A DNA stretch of 64,000 nucleotides, taken from NCBI RefSeq assembly GCF_021155765.1, contig NC_060109.1, positions 6,416,001 through 6,480,000 of the forward strand, read 5' to 3'. Below the pieces are notes generated by a model. The model made no database searches. It was not told where the DNA came from and saw only the letters and a program-made list of their open reading frames with translations. Source of the DNA: Diprion similis. Taxonomy: Eukaryota > Arthropoda > Insecta > Hymenoptera > Diprionidae. Positions 45,675-55,879 of this stretch are shown here, piece by piece; the first letter of the stretch is position 1, and the number at the start of each line of letters is the position of its first letter. The position numbers were made by a program, and so were the translations under genes.

Positions 45675-47591
45675 TTATTCAAGTACTGAAAAATACATTT
45701 TAATTATTGGAGATTGTAAATTAACTAATGCTGATGCGATGGTGATAACGTCATCAGTATAAGATAACATACTGTGATTAATGACAGCATGTGGTTTCAG
45801 GAAATCGAATTCTCTCAATCTGCCAATGACTCTTTCCACGTGGATGCGCAAGCTGGCAATACGCTTTGTCTCTAACACTTCAGATTTTTCAGGTTTAACT
45901 GAAGACGATACACTGGGTGGTTTTAATAATTCACAATTTTTCATTGATAATAAGCTCTGTATACTTTTAAAGCCCCGGTCTGCCATCACACCACTATTTG
46001 CAGGAAGCTTATCTAATATACCACATTTTTCGAATAACAGCACATCTGAAATTCTACCTCCGTATCCGGTAGAAATATAGTTGATAAAGCCATCAGGCGA
46101 ACAAGAAATCAAATATTTTAATGTATTGCACTTCTTATATTCTGACCAAGTCAGTGCCTGATTGACAGGATCACTGGGCTTCTCAATTTGTATTTCAAGA
46201 GCGTCAACTATAGATCGAACATGACTATATGTACCTCTGAAAGCTATTGGTAAAATTTGTTTAACCGCGGTACGGTCCGGAAAAAAAATGAAAGTTTTCA
46301 ACATATGTGCCAATATTGGAGTTGTTTTTCTGAAAATAAAGCTTGCATTAGAAGTGGTCATACCAAACTGTTCTCCCATTCTCTCAAACGTGTCTTGCGT
46401 TCTAATTTTCATCAAGCATAATTTGATATTATCACTTTTAATTTTAGTATGTGAGCTAAGAATGTCCAGTAAAAAGGACCACTCATTCGGAACACCTAGG
46501 TATGACTTCATATTTATACTGATAAAATAGTTTGTGAGTTTTACAGCATCTGGAAATTTTTTCTGGGGACTATCTGAATTACTTGAATGGGATCCCTCTG
46601 TAGGCTCAAAATAATCAGTAGAACTGATAAATTCACTGACTGGTCGTGAGACTGTACTTGATGACTTTAAATCAGTTTTTTGTGCTTTAATTTTTGGTAT
46701 TAACTTGATAGGAGATGTTGCGCTATCCATAAGATTGGAAATTTTGATTGGCGAGGAACTCGTATGACAAATCGATGGCATTATCTTACACATGGTAGCA
46801 ATACTACGGTATCGTTTTCGAATATTAACTTGTACGCCAATACTATGCTCAGTGGGGTTATACTCGGTTTGAGTTTGTGCATCCACTTTCACAGTCGCTG
46901 TGTCAAATATTCTGGAGTCGCTGACTAGATCACTATTAGAATTTATATCTTCCATAGATCTATCGAGGACTTCGTTCTCTCCTTGTAACTGTGCAAATGT
47001 GCTTGGTAGACTTTCAGAAGAGCAGGGTGGAATTTCAGCAGCTAACATTTCATTAATTTCATGCAATCTTCTTCTTTTCTCTGCGACAGGTCGTGGAGGT
47101 GCATTTGCTGAACGTTTGCGGTTAGGTTGACATTCAAATTTATGTGGAACTGCAGATAATTTCATTCTCGCTGGACCTCCCTGATATGTATAATACAAAT
47201 AGTTGTCCATATCTTCATGCAGCTGCCCAAAAAATGAGTAACATTAGCTCCCACAAAAGTTTAAACTTATTGTTATTGAGGTTATAAGTCTAGGATTTGA
47301 TTTTTTTTTTTGGCTAAATTTTTACATTCTTATATACTCGCGTTGTGAAATAAAACAGGCACGTGGGATGATTTACTTTATATTGTAAGAAACTATACTT
47401 ACATTGAAATGGTCTTCGCAGCAAAAGTAATTTGAAGCAGACTTGGGGTAATCACGACGTGCTGCAGCAAACCATCGTTTCCGACGCTTTACTTCTTTTG
47501 GCACTGTTACGAATACTTTTTCAGGGGTGCGTTTCGTAGTATTTTTGCACAAGGGCACAAAACACACTCTATAAGTTTTTATTTTGCTCAT
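45675..47591 (-). CDS. ISL2EU THAP-domain DDE_4 transposase, two exons
   Basis: Exon 1 is 47591-47403 (63 codons) and exon 2 is 47222-45675; donor GTAAGT and acceptor TTGGGCAG join in phase 0, giving 578 residues. Exon 1 is a THAP zinc finger of C2CH type: C10, C15, then C58 and H61 in CCEDHFN, with the Trp of RKRWFAAARR. The C-terminal half is an IS5/DDE_Tnp_4 core. Acidic residues lie in SIVDALEIQI, GVMADRGFKS and HVERVIGRLREF. A middle helical part resembles the HTH that precedes DDE_4. Tail-to-tail with the nuclease gene, 168 bp apart. Confidence 0.9.
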
Positions 47592-49155
47592 TTCAACGGA
47601 AAATTAGTAAATTCGCCTTGGATTCTGCGCCAACGCACGTATTTAGAATATATTGCTGGAGCGCGTATAACATCGTGACGTCACTATCGATTCGACCAAC
47701 ATCGGGTATCTCCGGCACGTAGTCGGCTATCTCCACTTACGTTTAAATAAGTAAAATTTCAAAATTCGATATCTCGGCCAATTTTGAAAATTTTACAAAA
47801 ATATAAATATTCTACAATGAAACTTATACCCAAAGAATCGAACGAAACAATAAAAAAAAATCATTTGCAGACCCAATTGAAACTTAAGAGTTGAATTATG
47901 TTTGGCGAGCGGGGAAATTAAGTTCAAGAAGTTACCTTGACTAGGCTGAGGACATTGTGTGATCAGATCGCTAAGAGTTTCGTGGGACCCGCGAAAAGAA
48001 AGGCAGTTTGTGGATAGATACAATACAGCATCCATAACAATACGCAGGATCTGTCTCCATTTTTCTTTCTCTGAGTGAATTACTCTCTCAATGTCTTGAT
48101 CAATACCCTGGCATGATTTCACTTGTTGTACCCGTGTTTTCCACTTGATCATACACTCTTTGTGCATTTGAGTTGCCTCGTGTTCGGTTAATCTCTCTGA
48201 AACTTTTTTCCAATTAATAAACCCTGTAGAACACAATGCAGATGAGGCGGTAGAAGACGGTTTCTGGTAAATCTTGCAGCACGCACAAAAAATTACCTTT
48301 TTTATCTTAAAATATATAAGCCAAGATCTTTTAACCCTTTCGCAATTAGCCAACGTCCTGTACCACATAGAAGATGTTAAATGTCTGCCATTGCGTTCAG
48401 TAGATCTAAATACAATGTTTTCGGGGTGATTTTCTGCTAATAATACAGCCTGATTGCTAAAGAAAGACCGTTGTTGGTCAATCATTTTTTCCACCCCTGG
48501 CCAATTGCCTGGGTCCGTCAAATGAAATCCAGTTTTTTGCAGTTCATCCGAATCCGAGTGCGGCGATTTAGATCCTTCGTATTCTGGCTTTGTTTTTTCA
48601 AGTTGTTCTGGTTGCTCTTCGCACATCGATAAAGATGGTGAAGTTTGCACTGTGAAATCAGATTGTGCAAAATCTTGATCCGTTCGATCGGGCAAAGTGC
48701 GAGAAACATCCTCTAACTGAATATCAACTTCGGAAGTTGCAGCAGATACTGACCGGTCACCCCCTCTGCGAAGCCAATTTTTCATATTATCTGCACATTG
48801 TTTTCCCTGCAACTCCTTATATTTAGCCTTTTTCCTGTATTCCGCTCCCGATAGCTTTTTTCTTGGCGCGCTCATAATTACAACCTTTAAACAAAAATAA
48901 TCAATTTCCTTGTTGAAAACATTTCAATCTAATAAATATTTTTAGTAAATAAATCGACCGGTAAACAAGATCATTGCATGGAACAGTAAAATTTTCAACT
49001 CAACGCAACGTAGGTACCACGATCTGACTACAATGTCACTAACACTACAATTTACGAGCGCAGTTATGATACCGATGAGTGCGCGCGAGCGCGTGGCAAC
49101 CGCCCGAGTTACAGGTACCTACGCGCCGTCGACGGCGTATTAAAAACGGAAAAGA

Positions 49156-49431
49156 AACCTCTGTGCTCCATGTCACAGTACTGACCGCCAATAAAAACCT
49201 TTTAAAAAAGAATCGTCCGCCCACGTTCGATTTTCCTCGCGCGGCTTTTGTTTTTCGGTTTTTTGGGCGTGACTAGAAAAGGACTTAACCACGGACTCTC
49301 GCACGGCTCTATGATATCAAGAGATGAAACAAAAAACAAAAGCCGCGCGAGGAAAATCGAATGCGGGCGGACGATTCTTTTTCAAAAGGTTTTTATTGGA
49401 GGCCAGTACTGCGACATGGAACACAGAGGTT
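49156..49431. repeat. Foldback inverted repeat, arms about 100 bp, loop about 75 bp
   Basis: The left arm begins AACCTCTGTGCTCCATGTCA and contains AATCGTCCGCCC and TCCTCGCGCGGCTTTTGTTT. The right arm carries the inverse complements in order and ends CACAGAGGTT at 49431. A transcript would form a long hairpin. Confidence 0.85.
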
Positions 49432-50758
49432 ATGGTTTGTCATGCTACAAGATAAAGCGATGCGCAGTCAGCCTGGGAGCGAGCTGAACGGCAACCTACA
49501 GGTGCCATTTGCAGCACGGTTACGGCTGCTTATTCGTTTTAAACTGCTGCATTGCATTGTATTGAATTAATAGCTGGAATAAAAAGGCTGTTTTACTTCT
49601 CAGTCATCCGATGGCTACCATCGTGTAATAAACAAAACACGACACGCACGACGGCGTAAAAATTTTAAGTAATAGTTTAAATAACGACGAATTGACGACG
49701 TAAGTGATTGCACGTATTACATTGAATCTAAAAAATAAATATAGTAACTTAAAAAGCATGAGATAGTTATGATAAAATGCTTACCTAGAAAGACGATCGA
49801 TGAACTGTGATAGATTTATTGATGCGACACTAATACAATCAGTATTTTAAAACAAAAAACCGTCGTGGAGAGAGATCGACGAGGGAGTTTTCGAATATAG
49901 CTTCATCCCTTTCGCACGCACGGTAAACAGACGCGTGCTGCCGCGATCGGCGATTCCTGCGGGCGCGTATTTTGAACTATGCCTACGCGCCTTGCGAATA
50001 ATAATGTTCGTGCAGCGCGTCTCACTCTGCGCTCTCGCCGCGCCCGGTCACATGGTCCGTGTGCTGTACCCCTGGGTATCGGTCGAATTGATATGGCCAT
50101 AGTAAAACAAGAGTGAAATTTCTGTACTTGTTCTATTGTCACATCCTCGATGCTCTCTGCCCCTACTCATTAGTTTTATTTCAGTTTTCGATTAAATTCA
50201 TTTATATCTTATATTTTTGAGTCTCCGTATGCATTGTATGCATACGACTTTCTTTGTCACTTTTTACAGCTCTGGGAAATAACCACCCTCAGCTTATAAT
50301 AATCTTACTCATTTAATAATGTTACGGGATAATCCTTACCTAAACAGACTAGAATATACAAACTCTCTAAGAGTAACCAGATGACCGGAAATCGCTTCTC
50401 GATATTTCCAGGTATGCAGAATCTGGCACGCACGTGCAACGGATTAAAATCCATATAGCCATCTTTGAAGTGCCTGTTTGGACAGGGTCATCCCGAACAT
50501 ACAGTAGAATATTTTTTATCATGTACCAAAACAAGCACGGCAATTCCCACCCGCACTCATGGAAGAGGCGGGATTAGTCAAGATAGTTTTGCACGCTACA
50601 CCGTACCCAAAGGGCGGGGGTAGTTAATGGCGAATGGAAAACTCAAAATCTTATCAAGACTTCCTTATTGGGCAGCTTTCTCAAAGATGCTGGGAACCAA
50701 TCGGGAAGTAGTTTCTCTGAATTCTCAATTCTCAATTCTCAGTTTTCTGAACAGTTAG

Positions 50759-50872
50759 TTGTTACACAGACGTCAAACAGTTGCTACACAGACGTCAAAC
50801 AGTCGTGACATAGCCGTCAAGCAGTCGTTACCGTTTCGTTAAGCAGTCATTACATTTTCGTCAACCAGTCTT
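50759..50872 (+). repeat. Tandem array, about 22-bp unit, five copies
   Basis: Units resemble GTTACACAGACGTCAAACAG, degenerating rightwards to TACATTTTCGTCAACCAGTC. Confidence 0.8.
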
Positions 50873-51706
50873 CAACAAGAAGAAGCAGCTCTCAGTTTTT
50901 TCAAGACATTCATTGCTCAATTCTCATTCGCAATTTTCATTGCTCAATTCTCATTTTCTCTAGTCTCATTCTCAGGCTTCATTTTCTAATATATCTTCTG
51001 AGTTATTAACAGTCTTCAACAAGAAATCGTTCTTTCAGTTTTAGGCAGATCAATCAGACCAGAGAATCTGTTAGAAATTCAAAAGGTCTTTTATTTTATT
51101 TAATTTAACAAACCAAAGTGCTAAAAGGGAATTCCGTGACTTTACATTTAAACCTTTCATCTTTTATACTTAAAATCATTATAAGAATTTTCTTTAAACT
51201 TAATTTGAATAAACAAATAATCGTGTGTTGAACCTTAATTGAATAAACAAATATTCGTGTGTTAAACTTACATCGCGAGTTAAACAATTAATTACCTTTA
51301 ACGCCTAATATAAGTTAAACGATCAGTAACTTTATACTGATCTCACCACCGGCCGAACACGCAGAGCCGCCCACATAGCCCGAATCAATGGTGACCAGCA
51401 AAAGGTAAGTGACCATTTTATTATCAAAATCGGTTCAACCAAGAGGGAAAACGACATCAAAATTCAAATAATTCACCATCCGGGAGAACTAGTCCGAGCC
51501 AAGCGTTATATTTTTGGGAGTGGTTTGGTCATCAGCCAACCCAGCCCATAACACTATTATTTATTCTGTGGTCAAAGTTAAATAAATGATGAGTTGTCCA
51601 TTCGTCTGTAAAGTGTGAATTTGGCCGCCCTCTGAACTTGCCGCCCGGGGCATAGGCCCCGGCTTGCCCCCCCCCCCCCCCCCCCAGATCCGGGGCTATT
51701 CGTAGA

Positions 51707-52369
51707 CCACGCACCTACATATGGGTAAGTGCACCAATTATAAACAAATAAACGGGACGGCAAAAAACGGTTCGTCTACAATTTTTACGTTGTGTAGTGT
51801 GTAATAAGATTGGAAAGTGCACCAAGTTTGAACCCTTTTGCACTTACCGTTTGCGAGAAATGCCACATTAAAGTTTATTATACTTTGATCTTATTGAGGT
51901 TCAACAAATTGTTTTCAGATTGAGACAGAAGCAACTCACTCTCTTCTATTTGTTTCGTCTAATTGACGGATATTATTGATAGTTCTATTCAAAATCGTTT
52001 TTAGTTTGAATTGCTTCTACTGGACGCGGCCTGGGTCAAGTGCTGTCGAAGCTCAGGATGTATATTTTGTTGGGCGCCAGTTAATTGTCAAAACTAATGA
52101 AAACGAAGTAACGGCTACGTTCAATCGGCTAATAAATAATAACAAATGAATAATAATTAGACCCCATTCGCAGGGGGGTCCATTTGGGGACCCAAGGAAG
52201 GGAGAATCTAAATTTTCACGAGTATAGAAAGAAAGAATTGGACAGAATATACAAGTTTATTGTACTTACAAATTGTTGTCAAGATCTGACTCTTTGTATA
52301 TTTCATCAACATACAATCATTTCATCAATATTTCATCAACATTTCACCCGACGTATGTCGACACTATAG
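51707..52369. other. Interval with an LTR-like fragment, minus orientation
   Basis: No gene. GTTGGGCGCCA at 52069-52079 is the inverse of TGGCGCCCAAC, a motif that lies about 130-157 bp before the end of three dated solo LTRs here, so LTR sequence is likely around it. I could not find its borders or a target duplication. Confidence 0.35.
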
Positions 52370-55220
52370 CAGGGTATATGTGGAAATCAGAAAAAAAAAT
52401 TCCCGGGTTTTTCCCGGATTTCCCGGTAAACAAAATTTTTTTTCCCGGGTACCTTGACATCGATTATCGGTTTTACTTTCCATATCAAAGAAATAACAAA
52501 CCTGTGATATATTTTTATGATGCTGTGCCTTAGGCTTTTTAAATGTTGTTCATAGCTCGCAAAATACAGAATTCTGTTCACGAAGTCTGAGGTTCACACA
52601 GCAATGTGTGCGAGAGCTATTCATCGCCATATTAAGGAATTCAGGATACATTAATAATTCGAATATCTCAAATATATTAGAACCTTTATTTGCCATTACG
52701 TACATTTTATCAACAGATAAGAACCTGTAGTCTGTGGGACTGAAATATGACCAGATTTGATATTTAAAATCGTTGGAATAAAAATAAGGATAATAATTAT
52801 GTTATTCATCAATTACGTGTAGCTTTACTTGACTAGGTTAACTATAAGATATTGCAACATACTATCCGAGATATCACAGCATACTAAGAAATTAGTCCGT
52901 AATACTACGTTTTAGAAAGAGCCATGGTCTGTCCCTCAATTATCTCTTTCTCTCTTTAGGCATCCTGAATTGCACTGTCCAATTTTACGTTTTTTGCCGT
53001 GAGTTCCCGTACTTGAGCTTTATCAATTTTTCGTTCGGTCCTAGCATCACTTTCTTGCAATTCAGTTGCCTTGCGTTCTTTAAGATCCTCATGGTAACGT
53101 TCACGAGCATTGCATACTGAGTGGATCAGCGATTTTGAAATGGAAAAAAGTTCTACTCCACCAAAAGTCTTAACGGTGTCATACACGATCCTCTTGCTTA
53201 CTATTGTTTCCCCTCTCATGTTTTCAAAGAGACACTCGGCATTCATCGAAAATCCTCGTTCTACTGCAGACTGGCCATGAGACAAGGTAAGGGCGATTTC
53301 TAGTACCTTTTTTAAATCATCGCAACTGGAACTTTCAATTTCCAAACATTTTACCCAGAAATCGTCCAGGCGTTCTTCGTTCATCTTGAATTGAGGGAAA
53401 TTATGTTTGGCTGAAAGGCTTGAGCAAACTCAATTAAATTGAACTTCTGCTCTATCGGCACACTCTCCAATAATCCAGTTATGTTCAACGAGGCTTTTTA
53501 ATAAAAGAGTAAATCGCTCGGACCCCGTCATTAGACATGCGATTGTCGAATCAAAGCAGCTGATAGCTTTTGTCAACTTGTGTTTAAGAGCACATCTTTC
53601 CATCATCTTTAATACGAACTTGGTCAGAGCATTCTTGCAATTGTCACGGAAGAGTTGGATTTGGAGCTCTGTAGGTGACTTGCACTTTTTTAATTTACTC
53701 TTCGTGGCAAAGGCAATCTCAATATGACTCCTGTTCAGAAGATAGGAATCCTTCTTAAGATCGACGGATGACCACATGAGTTCGGGCTTGACGAAGCGTC
53801 TCATTACCGTTTGTACCACAGACGTCAAAGCTGAATAAAGAAAAGGTGCAAGTGGCCAATCCGATTGAAACTGTCTCAAAAATGGTTCCATGCGGAGTGC
53901 AGCAATGGTCTGGAAAAAAGCAATCTTTGCACCAAGCAAGTTATCCTTAAAGTGATCTTCAACAGTCTTGAAACCTGCATGTGGGCTTGGTTCTCGTCTC
54001 ATCCATAGTTTTGAAATATGTCTTTTGGAAGGGAAGCATATCAAGAGCTTTATTTTCGAGCCACCGCACAGCACAAGACTTTAAGGGAAAGGGACTTTAA
54101 GGTTGGAGTTGGTAATAGACGTGTACAGTGCCCGACTGGCTGGAACTTCCTTGAAGTGATTATGTAAAGCACGCAAGAATGGAACTATCTCCCATGAAGT
54201 TTCAACCATGGCAGATTTGAATGCGCCGTGAACTACGTGAAGACCACAAGAGCCAATATCCAGCAGTTCAGAATCAGCTGCATTATCCTTTAGGAAGATC
54301 TTCAACTCTTTCAGTGATGAAAAATTTACATTTGGGCCATCCATTGACACCTGAAACAGCTTTTTCAAAACAACACTGGGAAGGCGATCCTTGAAAGCAT
54401 TCAACAAATGAACAACTGTAGCTCTGCCCAAAAAAGCAGATGTGTAATATCGTTTGCATACTTGATCCGAATTTACGTCTCAGTACCAAACTTGAAAGTC
54501 CATTTGATTTTTTTACACACTTTATTTAATGATTCATCAAAACTGACAACAATACGCGAAGCCTTAGCGATATCATCATCTAACTCACGTTTGAAGTGAG
54601 GTGCTAGACCGTATTGCACAATGTAGGCAATTTTGTCTTTCTGCAACTGCATCCTGGCGGCTTTGCTACTGTCATTGAACATCACTGAAAAACGATTCAC
54701 GTCACTGGCAGCAACACGCGCAGATTTTTGTGTAACAATGAATTGCAGGCACCACATTATTTCGGCCTTCGTCAAGTCATCGTGCAGCAACATCTTCTTC
54801 AGTTTTCTTGGACTGTCTTGTTTCGCCACTGATGCAGCGACACCCCCGTTTTCGCACGCAGGAATAATGGTGACATCGTGGTGCGGTGTACGTATTTCAC
54901 TCCCGGGCATTGTAGGTGCTATATGATGCGAAGGGCCTGCCTGAGTAGTACTGGAGGGAAAAAAAAACTTGCAGATCTATTGTTCTTTTCATAGCAGCAG
55001 CTTTCTGAATATGCTTTTTGCATTTCGGCATATGACTAACAAGAGCCGATCTTCCCATTGAGCGTGTATTTATAAGAGTTCCAAGGCACAAAGAACATTT
55101 AGCATTATAACAGTCTTTCCTCGGGGCTCGTAATAACCAATCCTTGAATTCTGGTTCCGAAAGCCAGTTGTCTTGAAATGATATCGGCATGGTCCATCAG
55201 AAGACACAATATAACCTGCA
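52370..55220 (-). mobile_element. hAT transposon 3, damaged, right border uncertain
   Basis: The left end CAGGGTATATGTGG at 52370 is hAT-like and is followed by TTCCCGGG-rich subterminal repeats (52,400-52,450). Coding runs leftwards from 55,190. A possible right end, CAGGTTATATTGTG read inward from 55,219, is similar, but flanking 8-mers do not match, so it is not accepted as a border. Confidence 0.6.
52956..55190 (-). pseudogene. hAT 3 transposase, several stops and frameshifts
   Basis: The first segment (55190-54897) has a BED-like zinc finger: CSLCLGTL and, further on, HMPKCKKH. Then comes a frame change; 54910-54473 carries VVSFDESLN with a catalytic Asp. After another shift, 54431-54081 has QVSMDGPNVN with the second Asp and CGLHVVHGAF. 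In-frame TAA (54081) and TGA (53430) codons break the rest. The last segment (53384-52956) includes LSHGQSAVERGFSMN, the hAT C-terminal Glu motif, then a charged helix. The order of motifs is complete, so the gene decayed in place. Confidence 0.75.
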
Positions 55221-55395
55221 TTGTGAGAAAAAGTATGATAGCAGTATAATATGATGAGACGATACAGGTCTCCTCAATTCGATCAATCTTTTTTGCTTTT
55301 AAAGAAATTAAACTAAATCAATTTCTGAAGGACAAAGTTTTTCGTCGAGTCCAGGCCATTGTAGAAATTGTTTATTTAAAGCAATGAAAATATAT

Positions 55396-55434
55396 TGCGA
55401 CGTTTCGATCGAGTTGCAGTCGATCATCTTCAGG
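55396..55434 (-). ncRNA. Hammerhead-ribozyme-like motif of the Penelope element
   Basis: On the minus strand CTGAAGATGATCGA is followed by a loop, then TCGATCGAAACGTC. GATCGA pairs with TCGATC as a stem II, and CGAAAC plus GTC match the 3' half of the hammerhead core. The 5' core reads CTGAAGATGA rather than CTGATGA, so activity is doubtful. Such motifs are known in Penelope elements. Confidence 0.5.
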
Positions 55435-55879
55435 CTACTATATATAATCAAAAGAGAACAAAAATTGTTTGACAATGTTTCTTTCTTTACCTTAGTACTC
55501 AATAAATTCTAAATACTGAATCTTTATGGAAAAGACAACAACAAAACTATATGTTGTCTGCCATGTGTTTGTCTAGGTTATGTTTGGTTATTCTATACAT
55601 TATGAAGAGATTCGGTCCGGATTTGCAAGGTTTTTTTTTTATACAGAGTAATAGGCTATTTTTACAGAAAAATGATTTATAGATACCGGTTGCATGACTA
55701 GACAGGAGATGCAAATCGATTACTTACAATTAGTGACTATCCTACCAGGCATGATGTTGACATTTCGCCGGTTGGGGAGGAAGTGAGGAAAATCGATTGA
55801 TCACAAATAATCGATGCTGATTCGTCAGTCAATATACGGTTTTGAGAACACAAGATGGATGCATTTTATGCATTTTATG

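Larger units (their letters stand above)
43337..47874. mobile_element. ISL2EU-type DNA transposon, apparently intact (4538 bp)
   Basis: The ends are inverted: GGGTGTGCGAAA at 43337 and, inward from 47874, GGGTCTGCAAAT. AATT occurs on both sides (43333-43336, 47875-47878). Taking out the element and one AATT restores the hAT 2 reading frame exactly, so borders and a 4-bp target duplication are secure. It encodes two convergent genes, a SWIM/YqaJ nuclease and a THAP/DDE transposase; this pair characterises ISL2EU elements. Both genes are open. Confidence 0.88.
41730..48875 (-). pseudogene. hAT 2 transposase (zinc finger MYM-type protein 1-like), split and with one nonsense codon
   Basis: The first part (48875 to 47879, about 332 codons) has a charged N-terminus, then a TTF-type zinc-finger region with CACCKIYQ and HEATQMHKEC, leading into DUF4371. 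ISL2EU then interrupts. The frame resumes exactly at 43332: LSKTTQNEIIYIMA, DWTPDVSHTEQ with the first catalytic Asp, GQSYDNGSNMAG with the second, and CLAHSLNL. A single in-frame TAA at 42582-42584 breaks the chain. The remainder to 41730 ends with SASCERSFSKLKLIKNYLR, the hAT C-terminal dimerisation motif with the catalytic Glu. Apart from the insertion and one stop the frame is intact. Confidence 0.9.
48876..51660. other. Upstream part of hAT 2, non-coding
   Basis: No gene supported. It includes a hairpin-forming inverted repeat (49156-49431), a 22-bp tandem array (50759-50872) and TCTCAATTCTCA-type short repeats (50,710-50,980). The 79-codon minus frame at 49903-50142 is in GC-rich DNA and looks spurious. 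A further undetected insertion is possible because the interval is long for a hAT 5' flank. Confidence 0.45.
41409..51698 (-). mobile_element. hAT transposon 2 (ZMYM1/DUF4371 type) with nested ISL2EU element
   Basis: The left end CAGCCCCGGATCT at 41409 mirrors the right end, which reads TAGCCCCGGATCT inward from 51698. The 8-bp target duplication TTCGTAGA lies at 41401-41408 and 51699-51706. Just inside the right TIR is a run of 19 C (51667-51685), where the left end has T9. Without the ISL2EU insertion the element is about 5.7 kb. It holds one transposase gene on the minus strand and about 2.8 kb of upstream DNA. Confidence 0.9.

Noticed and set aside
50319-51552. TGTTACGGG...CCCATAACA as a further solo LTR inside hAT 2
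   Set aside because: Ends look LTR-like, but flanking bases give no 4-6-bp duplication.
55199-55226. Right end of hAT 3 at CAGGTTATATTGTG
   Set aside because: Similar to the left end, but the adjacent 8-mers (CACTATAG and CATTGTGA) do not match, so no target duplication supports it.
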